From positions 1,054,001 through 1,118,000 of the forward strand of contig JAITYX010000010.1 of assembly GCA_021018815.1 (NCBI GenBank): a stretch of 64,000 bases of DNA. Direction: 5' to 3'. The stretch comes from Talinum fruticosum. Its lineage: Eukaryota > Streptophyta > Magnoliopsida > Caryophyllales > Talinaceae. The notes under the pieces are model-generated. The model searched no databases. It had not been told where the DNA came from and saw nothing but the letters and a program-made list of their open reading frames with translations. Within the stretch, counting starts at the first letter, position 1; the number at the start of each line of letters is the position of its first letter. The position numbers were made by a program, and so were the translations under genes. Below, piece by piece: positions 11,500 through 22,884 of the stretch.

Positions 11500-12930
11500 T
11501 GCTTATCTTTCAACATTCCGAGTTGGCTCTTGAGTTTGTTCGATCCGAGTCACGAGTGTTCTATGTTGCCTCATTCCGAGTTGCTTTCTTCTTACCCTTT
11601 CGATCTCGGCTTCAGTAAGATCATCTTTATCTCGACTAAGTTTCAGATCTAAGAAGGTTGACTCACTTGTTCTTCCTTGATCTATTTCATCAAACACAAT
11701 GTGGATACTTTATTCCACTTTGTTAGTTCTTTTATTAAAAACACGGTAAGCTTTACTCGTGAGATGAGTAACCTAGAAATATACCTTCATGTGACCTAGC
11801 ATCAAACTTGGTAAGGTGATCATTACCATTATTGTGAGTAAAGAACTTACATCCAAATGGTTTGAAGTATTAGATGTTGGGTTTCTTTCCCTTGTAAAGC
11901 TCGTAGGAAGTTTTCTTCAAGATGGGTCCGATGAGGCATCTCGTTGAGTATGTAATTTGCGGTGTTGACTGTCTCAACCCGGAAATAGTATGATAAATCA
12001 TTTTCAATCATCATTGTCCTTCCTATTTCTTCAAGAGTTAGGTTCTTTATCTACAGTACTTCGTTTTGTTAAGGAGTTCGGGTGCTAAGAAGTTGTGAGA
12101 GATATTGCTCTTGTCACGTGAACTCTGCAAATTCCGAGTAGTCAAACTCTCTTCCATGGTCGGTTCGAATTCTTCTAATCCGAGTCCGAGACTCTACTTG
12201 AATTTTTCTGCAGAGCTTACTAAACTCTTTAAAAGCTTCATTCTTATTCTTGAGAAAACAAACTAGGTAAATCGTGAGAAATCATCAACAATAACAAGTA
12301 CATACGATTTAGCTCCGAGGCTTTTCATAGAGATTTCACCACATAAATCCATATGAAGGAATTCAAGCACTTTGGATGTGGAAACAATTTTGAGAGGTTT
12401 GAAGGATGATCTGACTTGTTTCCCTTTTGTGCATGCTTCACAAATTTTATCTTTCTCAAATGCACGAGATAGGTAAACCCCTCACTAAACCGTGAGATGC
12501 AAGTTTTTTTATAGTGTGCATGCTAACATGACGTAGTCTATGATGCCATGTCCAAGAATCATCATGAAATGATGATTTTAAGTAAGATAAATTCTGATTT
12601 GGATCAGAAAGAGTAATGGTGTAGGTGTTACCTGACCTCTTACCTAAGAGCTTAGTCTCTCTAGTAGCTGCATCAGAAATGTAGCAATTGGTCCGAGTGA
12701 ACCATACATCTTGACCTTTGTCACACAACTAAGAGATGTAGAGAAGATTGTACTTTAATCCCTTGACAATATAAACTGGATTGACTAGGTTGTCTCCTTC
12801 ACCAATTTTGCCAATCCCAACTATCTTGTCCTTACTCGTCATCTCCAAAAGTGACTTTGCCTCCTTGAAAATCATGTAACTTAGAAAAGAGTCTTGAATC
12901 TCCGACATGTGACATGAGCATCCACTGCCT
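11500..12930 (-). pseudogene. pol: copia B pol, protease to integrase
   Basis: The protease start reads YLGSGCSCHM (about 12940-12910), where the family has YLDSGCSRHM: the catalytic Asp codon 12927-12929 has become Gly, and a stop replaces the preceding Trp. The pre-integrase domain holds WTWHHRLRHVSMHTIKKLAS (about 12560-12500). The integrase core shows HMDLCGE and RTDHGREF (about 12360-12140), two of the three catalytic acids; the third region is disrupted. The C-terminal part runs to about 11500. Dead copy. Confidence 0.85.
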
Positions 12931-13215
12931 AGGTACTAATGGCCTTTCGTCTTTTCTAAGTTACCCGCAAGTCGAAACAAACTAACCCTTATCACTTCCT
13001 CTAATAAACCCAGTAATTACCTTTACTGTGGTCCTTTCTCGAGGAAGAAGACACTTGGGAACCCATATTTGAATGATTTTAGGTTTAATCTGAGTCTTCT
13101 TACTAGAAGACTTAGTCCGTGTCTCTTTCTTTTGAAAGTCTTTTCTTTTATAAACAGGTGGAGAAGGTTTTCTCCTGTAAACCGGTCCGGGCTCAGTCCA
13201 CCTTTCACTCTAGAC

Positions 13216-13899
13216 CCTTTCACAAATAGCAACTACTTAGGCTATTAGAAATATAATTTTTAGATGACACCGAAAAATGCAAACAATGGACCAACCTTAT
13301 TTAGGGAAAAAAGGCTTTTTACTTTTGGCTAAATGCACATAATGGACCAACTTTAGTAACTTTATTAAAGTGTTTTATTCTCATCCATGCAAGGGTCTAA
13401 ATCAAGTGCTCCTCACCTATTCCTAAAGGCTCAAAGGCGAGAAGATTAGATCTAAAACAAACTCACTCATTCAAGCATGCAAATGAAGTATGAGGGAAAA
13501 CCTAGAAGTCCAAAAGTTCATTGGCCTAAGAGTTCAAGAATTTGGATACATGGTGACACGTAGTCCGGACTTTGGTCCCCTATGGGTTGCATGGATTCGG
13601 GATATCAACCATAATTGCGGTGCCTCTCGGTGAACCAAAGGGTTTAGCCCAAGAGTGCGTGCTACGCGGGAGGAGGTACATCTCCTTGGCAAATTAAGCC
13701 TAGTTAGGCCCGCCAAGGAAATAGTGGGACCCTCTCTTTAGAAAGGGTTAAGCAGTGGGTATAATAAAGTTTTCCTACTGGTCCAAAACAATATTTAAAC
13801 TAATTCAAAGGTTCCTAACTGTAGGACGCCTAATCCAAACATATTATTAAAAACATACTACTAAAATTTTCAAGTTTCGCCCTCTTAATAAGACGTTTG
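13216..13899 (-). mobile_element. Leader of a truncated Tat/Ogre-type gypsy element (copy 1)
   Basis: Non-coding sequence between the broken end of copia B and a primer-binding site. It contains two runs of the type GGCTAAATGCACATAATGGACC (13270-13365), which resemble the tandem repeats at 31669-31845 in the Tat/Ogre element, and its last 90 bp match 20686-20775 beside the second LTR. No ORF of note is seen. The left junction with copia gag near 13215 is a deletion or insertion boundary I cannot resolve. Confidence 0.55.
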
Positions 13900-13917
13900 T
13901 CCCCAATGAACCCGCCA
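13900..13917 (-). other. Primer-binding site, Tat/Ogre copy 1
   Basis: The minus strand reads TGGCGGGTTCATTGGGGA one base inside the LTR end. It resembles the TGGCGACTCCGCTGGGGA-type site I associate with Tat/Ogre elements and the aligned site at 20776-20793. It is not the Met site used by the copia and family D elements here. Confidence 0.55.
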
Positions 13918-13918
13918 A

Positions 13919-15563
13919 TGTAGGAACCATGGCCGGCTAGGGTCGGCCGAGCTTCCCACGTGTGTTGGGTTTCTCCTTTTAAAGAGTTATTTAGAAGATA
14001 GTTTTTAAAAGTCGATTTTAAAATGTGGGGATAAACCTTTTATTAATATTGCCCGAGTTTTATTAAATCAAGTTCAAATAAATTAAATCAGATTTGATTG
14101 GTGATTTTATTAATCATTTTATTTTAGCAATTACTTTTAGAATTCCCGTGATCTTATTTTCTAATTAAGGACTAAATAACATTAGGGTGTTGGTTACTGT
14201 CGAGGGCCTTTGGGGATGGATAGGTGTGAAAACACAAATTTGGACTAAAGCCACCACTGCCACCGCCACCGCCACCCCACAGCTCTAGCTATAGCCAGCA
14301 CCAAGGAAAGGTGGGCGCCGGTCGGATGTTAAAACCAACCTCGGTCTCGCCACGTGGGCAAATCCAGATCCCGATGCCATTTTTTCCTACAACCAAAACA
14401 TATATAGGAAAACGGTAAAGGAAAGTGATAAAGAAAACGATAAAAGAAAGAAAAGCGAGAAATAAAGGATTACATTGGTTGGGAAGGAATTAAAGCAATT
14501 ACATCTCTTAAACCACAACACGGAAAGCGAATAAAACACAAATAAATGTAATCGTTCGAAGGCTGAAATATGGCCTTCAGGTTTTCCCAGCTCGTTGATC
14601 CGGATCTCCTCGCTGGATTTCTCGATGCAATGGTGACAATTCGAAGAAAAGGGTTAGTTTTGTTAATTGTGTCTTCTATATGGTAATGATCGGTTGAAGT
14701 AGTGCTAAGAGATCAGAATAATCAAATATTCTTTAGCTCTTTGCACGGATTCAACGATAGAAAGTAGAAAAGATCAATGTTGGCGAGTAACATTTAGATG
14801 AGAGTATTCTTGTTAACTTTCTATAGCGTGATGCTAAGGTAGGAAGCCGTATGAGAATGAGAGCCATAAATCTGTATTTATATGAGCGGATCTAGCTCAC
14901 AAATGACCTAAGGTTTGCCTCCAGTCAGCCAGTCCAAACACTCGAAAGAAAATCGCAACCATTCCTTAAGAGATAAGACCGGATTAGAAAGAGATAAAAT
15001 CGGATAGAACCGATTAAAATGGGAAGGCGGGTGAGGGCCAACCGGAGCCTCCTAGGATATCGTGCCTTAGTTGTGCCTCCGAGGACTATCGAAGCTCAAA
15101 ACGCAGACATTCCACCAATCTTCTAGAAGGCGGGCGCCAACCTCGTGTGGGTTGTCTCGTGAAGCTCAAAACGGAGCACTTTGATGCTCCCGATCATGAA
15201 ATGCCACGGCTTAATGTCGCCTTTAGGTCTTCAACTCCATGTCCGACTTGAACGAAAGTAGAATGCGGTATTCCGCACTTGGATTCTCCCAAGCACACAT
15301 CATGGGACTCCACAATCTCTAAAGGCTCGGCCCGACTCTTGGATGGTCCGAAAGAAAAGAGGTTTTGTGGACCGACCCAAAGACAAAAGGCTACTTAAGT
15401 GGTGTTGGGGTTCTTTGTGGTTCATTGGCTTATATTGCACCAATCGATCACATTCTGGAATCCAAATCAACAAATAGGACTTGGGATTATCATCATCGGG
15501 CCTACAAAACAAAACAAAACAAAGAAATAACAAGATAAAAGACGACACTTTTAGGTGTCTACA
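13919..15563 (-). repeat. Tat/Ogre-type LTR, copy 1 (5' LTR)
   Basis: A 1645-bp LTR running from TGTAGGAACC to GGTGTCTACA (plus view), so on the minus strand it starts TGTAGACACC. It has the primer-binding site on its left, making it a 5' LTR of a minus-strand element. It matches 20795-22656 over its length, most clearly near 13920-14220 and in the last 250 bp (AAGAGGTTTTGTGGACCGAC, ACAGGACT/AATAGGACT, GGTGTCTA). It includes an imperfect CCACCG run at 14255-14275. Confidence 0.7.
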
Positions 15564-15665
15564 CAACCAAATCTGAGAAAAGTGTTAAACATAGAAATAC
15601 TACAAGTCAAAAATAATGAAAAGCAAGCTATAGTTTCTAAAACAAGCAACAATGTTGAATATCAT

Positions 15666-16201
15666 CTAGAATAAAATTAATGTTCTTACTAAGTTGATAC
15701 AATTATATGGTTTATGCCTTTTTTCCCCTTCTTTAGACTTATCTTCAATATATATGCCCTCTTGATGGTCAACCCTTAAATACAATTTTTCAAAATGGGG
15801 ATCCTCATTTTCGACAGGCATTCCAAAGGAGAAGGGTGGGGTCTCCTCAACAAACCCACACACATGTTCACCATTCCCACCAGCAACGTGCCTCTTCCCT
15901 TGAAGAACAATAGACCACTTATCATTGGTCGGGTCCTCAACGTAGAACACTTGTCCGCTTGGGATGCCACAACGAATTCATCCCCTTTACGCCTTTCTCT
16001 TGTCGGATCGACCATCATGAATCTCATCTCATCAACTCGGACATCGTTCTTATTATCAGTCCATTTGCACCGGAAAACGGGCTCACGGAAGTCAACATAG
16101 TCTAGCTCCCATATCTCCTCAATGACACCGTAATATGACGTTTTAGCTACAATGGGATTTTTGTCCTTGGAGCTAGACACATGAAGTGCATGAGCCTCCA
16201 A
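15666..16201 (-). pseudogene. DUF4216 part of the CACTA transposase (C-terminal)
   Basis: Two overlapping frames share one domain: SYYGVIEEIWELDYVDFREP with VFRCKWTDNK (16145-16050), then after a frameshift VFYVEDPTNDKWSIVLQGKR (about 15950-15890). This is the DUF4216 domain at the end of plant CACTA transposases. The gene ends near 15666, about 70 bp from the candidate left end of the transposon. The frame break lies between 15990 and 15940. Confidence 0.85.
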
Positions 16202-16441
16202 TGTGACCCCACTATTTTGTGAGGTGCTCCTATTGTCCCGGCTCTTTGTGTAGAAGGAGTATCCATTGATGTCATACCCATGATAAGATATGACTTTTAA
16301 CTACGACCCTTTAGCCAAGCGGACTAATGTTTGCGAGATATGTTCTCGTGATTCTTCCAATTGGCTAATGATTACTCTATCTTTAAACAAGTTGACAAAT
16401 GTGCGATTATGATGGGTTAGTAACCATGTCTCATTTTTTCC

Positions 16442-16762
16442 TCAGTATCGTCTCCTTATGACGGTTTTGTGCTCATCAATGAACGATCGCACTTCGTCAA
16501 TGTTTTGTAGAATATAAAGATGTGCTTGATACCTCATATCCCGACTAATTGTTAGAACCGTCAGCCCCAGTTTCCACTGCCCACCGATCTTCCCTATAAA
16601 TCGATGTTTGGCAATACCAACTTCTTCTATTTGGGAGTAGTATTTACGTAAGAACTCGACACACTCCTCAGCTGTGTATGCCCGAACAATACACGCTTTC
16701 GATCGGTATCGATTTCCAACATACGCTTTGAGAATTTTCATGAAACGTTCAAAAGGGTACAT
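16442..16762 (-). pseudogene. DUF4218 part of the CACTA transposase
   Basis: A 106-codon open stretch starts MYPFERFMKILKAYVGNRYR and continues ACIVRAYTAEECVEFLRKYY, the signature of the DUF4218 domain that follows Tnp2 in plant CACTA transposases. It belongs to the same decayed gene as the neighbouring Tnp2 block and lies in the expected order between it and DUF4216. Confidence 0.85.
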
Positions 16763-16869
16763 CCATCTGTAAAAAATCGGGGCATAGAATCACATTTCTC
16801 TCATCAAATGGACAACGAGGTGCACCATGATATCAAAAAAGAAAGTGGGAAGTACATCACAAGTTAGCA

Positions 16870-18830
16870 CAACGTGACGATCAAGCCGTCATCGAAGATC
16901 ATCCAATTTCTCCAAATCAACGACTTTGCTGCATATGGCATTGAAGAAGAAGCAAAGTCTTATGATCGCCTGTCTGACATGTTTCGGCAACACGGCTCGG
17001 ATAGCAACCGGCAGTATTTGTTGCATCAAAGCATGACAATCGTGAGATTTAAAGCTAATTAGTCTATAATCGGACATCGAAACGAGCCTACCGATGTTTG
17101 AAGAATATCCCCGAGGCACTTTGAGTTTCTTCAAGGTCTCACACAAACATTGTTTTTCCCTTCTACTTAATGTGTAAGATGCCGAGTCAAATATGTTCTC
17201 TTCCCCTTTGGTTGTGGTGCTAATTCCTCCCATATTCCCATTTCACACATATCGAGTCGTGCTTTCTCTCCGTCTTTGGTCTTCCCCAATATGTTCGAAG
17301 AGTGCCAATGAGACTTTCACGGATGTTTTTCTTTATATGCATTACATCAAGACTATGTCTCACATAGAACTCTTTCCAATATGGAAGATCAAAAAATACT
17401 GATCTCTTTTTCCACACACCGTTTTCGGATTGACGTCGATATGTCTTGCCGAACTCCACATCAAGAACCTTCACTTACTCATATATTTGATGTCCTGTTC
17501 ATAGAGTTGGAGCATAATCCATCTAAATTTTACCATTGAAAGCCTTCTATTTCTTACTATATTGATGGGAAAAGGGAAGAAACTTTTGGTGTTCGAGATA
17601 GGCCGTCTTTTTTCATGCTTGAGTTGATAGGAGCAAGTACACTCGATCTACACAATGGGGCATGCCTTGTGTCCTTTCATGGTGTATCCGGACAAGTTCT
17701 CGCACGCTGGGAAGTCATTGATTGTGGTGAAGATCATAGCTCACAATGTAAATTTCTCTTAACGTTATGCATCGTAAATTGATACACCTTCATCCCACAA
17801 AAGCTTGAAATCTTCAACAAGATGCGCTAAGTAAACATCTATATTATTTCTCAGCTGTTTAGGCCTAGAAATGAGCATTGACAACATAATATACTTGCAC
17901 TTCACACACAACGATAGTGGTAGGTTGTAGATAAGCTGAAAGAATGGGCCAACAGTTGTGCTTGCTACTTAGGTCACCGTGGGGTTTATTCCGTCCGTAC
18001 AAAGACCCGGACGTAGATTCCGTGCTTCCCTATCAAATTCCGGGAATAGTGAACTGATATTCTTCCATTGAGGAGAATCGGCGGGGTAAAGTAGCTTGTC
18101 ATCACGAGACCGTCCAGTCGGCATGCCACGTCAAGTTCTTCGCATCGGTTGCACTTGAAAATAAGCGCTTAAACCTCGATATTATCAACAAGTACCACAA
18201 CACCTTTGCGGGAGGTCCCTCAACACTTTCTCCATCAATGTTTTTTATTTTGTATCAAGGTACACAACACCTTGGACATTCGTGTCTATGTGCATGTGGT
18301 TTTCAATATAATATGCAATCGTTAGGGCGTGCATGTATTTTCTTATACCCCATGCCCATAAGACATGACATCCTCTTCGCCTCATATGTACTGTTGGGAA
18401 GGACATTGACTTGTGGGGGTATATCTTTGACCACACCCAACAGGTCCGTGAAACTTTTGTACTTCATCCGTTAGCCATTTTCAAGTTCATCAACCTCAAA
18501 ACAACTGATAAATGGGTATATTTATCACACCCAGTGTAATGAGGCTTCTCCGAATGGGTGAACAATTACTCCAATACTTGTGGTTGATCGACTAAATCAT
18601 GTTCTACTCCATGAACTAGATCTTCGAGTCGATCTTCTAATTCCATACTACTGCTTGGTTCATTTTCATCATACCCTTCATCTTCCTCACATACGGGTAT
18701 ATTCATAAACTCCTCTTCCCCATGCCATACCCACACCTTATAAGTTGTGTCAAATCCATGCTGATATAGGTGACCTTTTACAACCTTAGGGGGAATCTTA
18801 AGGAGTTGAAACACTTTTAAACATAGACAG
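16870..18830 (-). pseudogene. TNP2: CACTA transposase, N-terminal and Tnp2 domain
   Basis: Tnp2 cuts and moves the transposon. The N-terminal part (18814-18566) reads GFDTTYKVWVWHGEEEF, the transposase-associated domain. The Tnp2 core is in broken frames from about 18000 to 17220: NCWPILS, SRPKQLRNNIDVYLAHLVED, INDFPACENLSGYTMKGHKA, then RSVFFDLPYWKEFYVRHSLD followed by VMHIKKN. Downstream (17233-16889) FDSASYTLSRREKQ and SMSDYRLISFKSHDCHALMQ match the usual link to DUF4218, with LISFKSHDCH the typical KSHDCH block. At least five frame breaks are present, so it is inactive. Confidence 0.85.
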
Positions 18831-19004
18831 AATACCGATTGTTCTCAAAATTTGGCGGTATGTTCGACGGGAATCTCTACAAAGTTGTTAACACCATCAC
18901 GATATTCTACACTCCTCCTATCACCACAAACCACGCTCAATCCATACCTTACCCATAAACACGAGAAGCAATTCACAATATGTAGTTTGAGAAATACGTA
19001 CTTT

Positions 19005-19345
19005 ACGCACAAACAATATGACATGAGCCTAAGATCCTTCTACAGGGATAGATGGTCCTAAACCCATTCAAGAATAATATGACCCCATACCGTGTAGCAA
19101 AATCTTGTCATACATTTATATCCTTACTTAATTCAAGAATAATATGACGCACAAACAATATGACATGAGCCTAAGATCCTTCTACAGGGATAGATGGTCC
19201 TAAACCCATTCAAGAATAATATGACCCCATACCGTGTAGCAAAATCTTGTCATACATTTATATCCTTACTTAATTCAAGAATAATATGACGCACAAACAA
19301 TATGACATGAGCCTAAGATCCTTCTACAGGGATAGATGGTCCTAA
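19005..19345. repeat. 142-bp tandem repeat, 2.4 copies
   Basis: Units begin ACGCACAAACAATATGACAT at 19005, 19147 and 19289; the third stops after 57 bp at 19345. The copies look identical by eye, unlike the decayed gene beside them, so the array formed recently. It lies upstream of the transposase start within the CACTA element, an area where tandem repeats are common. Confidence 0.95.
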
Positions 19346-20480
19346 CGAATTGGCTAATGTGTATATCCTTACTTAATTGTACGGTAATAGAAGTAAAGAT
19401 ACACACATCAAACCCATCGTCATCATAATTGCACCCGAAGAACGACAGGGAAAATGAGCACCGTGATATCTTGTCAAATTTATGACAAGATTATAATAGC
19501 CACAAAATCTATTATCATATTATTCTCAAACTGTCCAACAGGGACAATTTAAAAACTTATACATACCAAGTTAATATCCTAAACGCTATACGCACATTTA
19601 TGCATGTGCCGCAACATAGGATAACTTGTGATGTATAGTTGTTTGAACGGATTCTCGACGCTTATGAAATGCATACAATAATTTAATGAAGCATGCCATT
19701 AATCGAATTATATGAAAACAATAAAGCCCTATATCCAAATTCGCTTTTTATTTCTCTAAAACCCTAAACAAATTTGGATGCACTCTTTTGATTTACGATC
19801 ATTAACAATATTTTATTTCCCTATAAATTAAATCCTAAAATCCTAAACCCATTTCTCAAAATCTCTAACATTTCACAAATTTCCAACTTAATAAACTACA
19901 CAAATGTTACCCACATTCTCAACATTCACACATTCTTAATATTCAACATTTTTAAATAAAGATTCAACATTTCAACAATATCAAACATTACCCACAATCT
20001 CAATATTCACATCATCACCCCAAATACGTTCACCATTTAACTATATTAAATCTTGTAAATAACATAAAGTTGAAAAATAAGAAAGGATAAAGATTGATAC
20101 CGTAAGAACGAGGAAAACAACATCAACAATGAATGACGAAACCAACGGCGACAATAAAGGAGGAAAACAACGGGGACAACAGCGAAACACACAACCACCG
20201 GCGGCAAATACTAAGACAGACTACAAGAAAGAGGAGAGATGATGAGTGAGCGAAATGAAAAAAAAACAACAAGAGGAACAACGGTGCTGATTACTTACTA
20301 GCGAGTCCAAGCTGCTCTAGATCCGACTTGTGGATGAAAGTGAACGGTGGAGAACGATAAGGCCGAGAGTAGATAGTAGTGAAGTGGGCGTGGAAATAGC
20401 AGGTACGTTCTCATGTTTTTTAGATCTATTCAGAAAGACATTTGACAATAGTTCTTTCACATAACCATCCTCATATGTCA
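19346..20480. other. Non-coding interior of the CACTA element
   Basis: AT-rich sequence between the tandem repeat and the subterminal region. I see no domain or long ORF. The stretch 19870-20040 has many short runs such as ACATTCTCAACATTCACACA and may be a degenerate simple array. Confidence 0.5.
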
Positions 20481-20547
20481 CATATGACGACGGTTCTATG
20501 AAAACTACCATTGTCCAAAAAATGCCTAATAGAACCATCGTCATATG
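20481..20547. repeat. Subterminal inverted repeat of the CACTA element
   Basis: CATATGACGACGGTTCTATG (20481-20500) and AATAGAACCATCGTCATATG (20528-20547) are inverted copies matching at 18 of 20 positions. Related pieces occur nearby (ACCATCCTCATATG at 20464, AGAACACCGGTT at 20553). CACTA elements carry clusters of such motifs near their ends as transposase-binding sites. Confidence 0.75.
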
Positions 20548-20595
20548 CACTTTAGAACACCGGTTATTTACAAAAATGTCACTAGTCCAGTTTCA

Positions 20596-20658
20596 TGACA
20601 GTTTGCCCTTTTAACTGTTGTTAAAAACCCGTCCTTAAAAGTGGTTTCTATAGTAGTG
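20596..20658 (-). repeat. Right terminus of the CACTA element
   Basis: Read on the minus strand from 20658 it begins CACTACTATAGAAACCAC, the canonical CACTA terminus with the ACTATAGAAA sub-motif. The three bases outside (AAC) would be the target duplication; the partner is not certain because the left end is unclear. Confidence 0.75.
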
Positions 20659-20775
20659 AACATAAAAAAACAAAAAACTATATTCAAGGTTGCCTAAATG
20701 TTGGATGCTTAAGGCAATACATTATGAAAACTCACAACTCAAATTTTCAAGTTTCGCTCTCTTAATGAGTGATTA
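20659..20775 (-). mobile_element. Leader scrap of Tat/Ogre copy 2
   Basis: Matches 13808-13899 beside the first LTR (AAATTTTCAAGTTTCGC, CTCTTAAT). It is cut off on the left by the CACTA terminus at 20658. Confidence 0.6.
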
Positions 20776-20793
20776 TCCAAAGCGAAGTCGCCA
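20776..20793 (-). other. Primer-binding site, Tat/Ogre copy 2
   Basis: The minus strand reads TGGCGACTTCGCTTTGGA, one base from the LTR end. It resembles the TGGCGACTCCGCTGGGGA-type site I associate with Tat/Ogre elements and marks the LTR on its right as a 5' LTR. Confidence 0.65.
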
Positions 20794-20794
20794 C

Positions 20795-22656
20795 TGTAGA
20801 AACCACGATCCATGTACCTCACGAGTACGTGCTCGAGCTTCCCGTGAATTGGCGGGTTTGTTAATCATTTTATTTTAGAAATTACTTTTAGAAATCCCGA
20901 GATATTATTTCTCAACCGAAAATTAAAATAAATTAGGGTTTTGATTAGCCGTAGGGATTTTGGGCCAAACCAAGTGTGAAAACACAAGCTTGGACCAAAG
21001 CCCTACCCGCCAACCAATAGACGCCTGTGAAAGCCGGTGTCTTATGGTGGGCAACGCCGGCCAGGGGTCGTGACTAAGGTGAGCAATCTTGGCCTTTGGC
21101 CGGGGTGGCATATCCAAAAGCAGTTTTTTTTAATTTTTAATCAAAAAAATTGGAAGCGGTTTAAGAGAAATAAATCGGAAAATAGGGAGTCGTCGATCGG
21201 TTTTAGGAATAAAAAATAACAAAAATAAAAGAAATACTCTTCCAATCTTAGTGTGGGAAGACTAAGATCAAAAGAGGTTTAAAATTGACGCCATCGATCT
21301 AGAACCGAGAATCTACATTCGTGGGTGAGGGTATGAAAGGTAGGGATAAGCCCTTCCGTTCGCCTCGTCAAAAGACGACCTTCACTAGTTTGAGAAGTGA
21401 GTTTAAATAATGCATTAAAAATAGGCACATAACATAATGAGATATGAAATTAAAAGCAATCAAAGCATGCTAACAAGCAGTCAAAGCAGATATAAAAAAT
21501 GAGAAACGAAAGCAATAAAGAATCAAAAAGAGAAGTGAAAAGGAACGAAAGCGAAAATAAAAGTTACATCGGACGGGAATTAAATGTGATAGATCTTTTC
21601 TCCATGATACCAAAAATAATAAATAAGAAAATAAATAAATAAATCATCATGAGGGAAAAGTAGCGCCCTCACGTTGTTCCATCTCGCTAGTCCGGATCTC
21701 AAGCTGGATCTAAAAGTGTGACGGTGGTTAATTGAGAAAGGGCTTTCGTGAGTTTTTCTGTAGGTATAGGTAGAAAGATGTGTGACTGATGGAGTATTAG
21801 GGTTCAAATGTGTTGGAGTAGGGAGTAAAATGGGAATACGTTGAAAAACAACCAACGAGATAAGAATACTAGAAAGTGCATTAAGTAGCTCTTAGTTTAG
21901 CTTCAACAGCGTAATGCATAAGGATGAGCCATATACAAAATGAGAGCCTAAGCTCTCTATTTATAGAGAAAGGTTAGGTAAAAAATGACCTAGGGTTAAG
22001 GTTTAAGTAGCTGTCCAAACCGAGCATCAATCGGCCGAAGAAATCACAAAAAATTGGACCAACAAAGATGATTGAACCGGATCCGGACCGTGGTGCGTGG
22101 CACCGGACCTAAACGACATTGTTTGGTTCTATAGCTTCTTCCGTGTCATAGCAGGACACCGAGAAAAATGCAAAGTTTCAGGTGAAGTAGGGCTTATTTC
22201 TCAACGTCGGACTCAATGACATCGTTTTACGAGGATAAGCTTTGTGTGTCGATTGGACTTCTTGGAGCAAAACGCAACATTTTGATGCTTCGATCATAAA
22301 ATGCGGCACCGGCCTTGATGACGTCATACGGATGATTTCAATTTCATGTCTTCGTTGGATGCTGATGACAAAACACGGTGTTTTGAGTGTAGTAAAGCCC
22401 TATACGCGACGCCAGCCACCATTTACTCGGAGGATTTACCCGGCTTGGACCGTCCGTAAGAAAAAGGATTTAGGACCGACCCAAGGCAAATGGTTATTTA
22501 TTTAAAGGGTTTTTGTGGTTTATCGGCTTCCGTTACACCAATCAAATTCATCGTCGTGATCCAAATCCGCAAACAGGACTGGAATTTCATCATTGGGCCA
22601 ACAAAATAAATTACGTAAATAAAAGAGATAATGATGACATGTTTTAAGGTGTCTAT
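20795..22656 (-). repeat. Tat/Ogre-type LTR, copy 2 (5' LTR)
   Basis: 1862 bp from TGTAGAAACC to GGTGTCTATA, the last CA of the terminus being TA here. It aligns with 13919-15563, including GTGTGAAAACACAAGCTTGG (20968) against GTGTGAAAACACAAATTTGG (14225) and the end block CGACCCAA...GGTGTCTA. No polypurine tract lies to its right, so it is not obviously the 3' LTR of the Tat/Ogre element at 24950-32140. Confidence 0.7.
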
Positions 22657-22884
22657 AGCTATCGATGATGAAGATTGAATAACCACTTGTAGGGTGCTTA
22701 ACAATATTAATATTAATGTACTTTTTTACTATTTGACGTTATTAATAAGATGAATGCAAAAACACATTAATATTAAAGAAAAAAATGCACTTGCCCATAG
22801 TGCCCCCCTCACCCAAAAAAAAATAATTATAAAGAAAATTGAAAATGGTAAGTTGTATGGTTCGAAATAACCGAGCTAGCGAAA
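22657..22884. other. AT-rich spacer
   Basis: No gene is seen. The minus strand holds a purine tract GGGTGAGGGGGGCA (22801-22814) that could be a polypurine tract for a Tat/Ogre element to the right, but no LTR start follows it clearly. Confidence 0.35.

Larger units (their letters stand above)
7119..13215 (-). mobile_element. Copia element B, internal region, gag end truncated
   Basis: Minus-strand copia interior read right to left: gag-protease linker (13232-13023), protease, integrase, RT, RNase H (stop near 9779), a spacer with a TATA-like box, the extra ORF (9182 to about 7540), then the polypurine tract at the LTR. The gag gene is missing because the right end breaks near 13215 and gives way to Tat/Ogre-type leader sequence. 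The whole element carries stops and shifts throughout. Confidence 0.88.
15598..20658 (-). mobile_element. CACTA (En/Spm) DNA transposon, decayed
   Basis: Identified by a Tnp2-type transposase on the minus strand (15666-18830) and a clear right end: the reverse complement of 20658 leftward begins CACTACTATAGAAACCACTT, a CACTA terminus, with subterminal inverted repeats just inside. The left end is uncertain. TACTACAAGTC at 15598 is the best candidate, but it needs a C to T change and does not match the right terminus further in. At about 5 kb it is short for an autonomous CACTA element and no TnpA-type second gene is seen. Confidence 0.75.

Noticed and set aside
15598..15608. TACTACAAGTC as the left CACTA terminus
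   Set aside because: Used only as a provisional boundary. It needs one change to read CACTA, does not match the right terminus beyond six bases, and the outer three bases (AAA) do not equal AAC on the right.
18955..19345. CRISPR-like or satellite array
   Set aside because: The units are 142 bp, directly adjacent without spacers, and inside a transposon in a plant genome.
22657..22815. LTR 20795-22656 as 3' LTR of the Tat/Ogre element at 24950-32140
   Set aside because: The sequence directly right of the LTR is not a polypurine tract; the nearest purine run on the minus strand is about 145 bp away.
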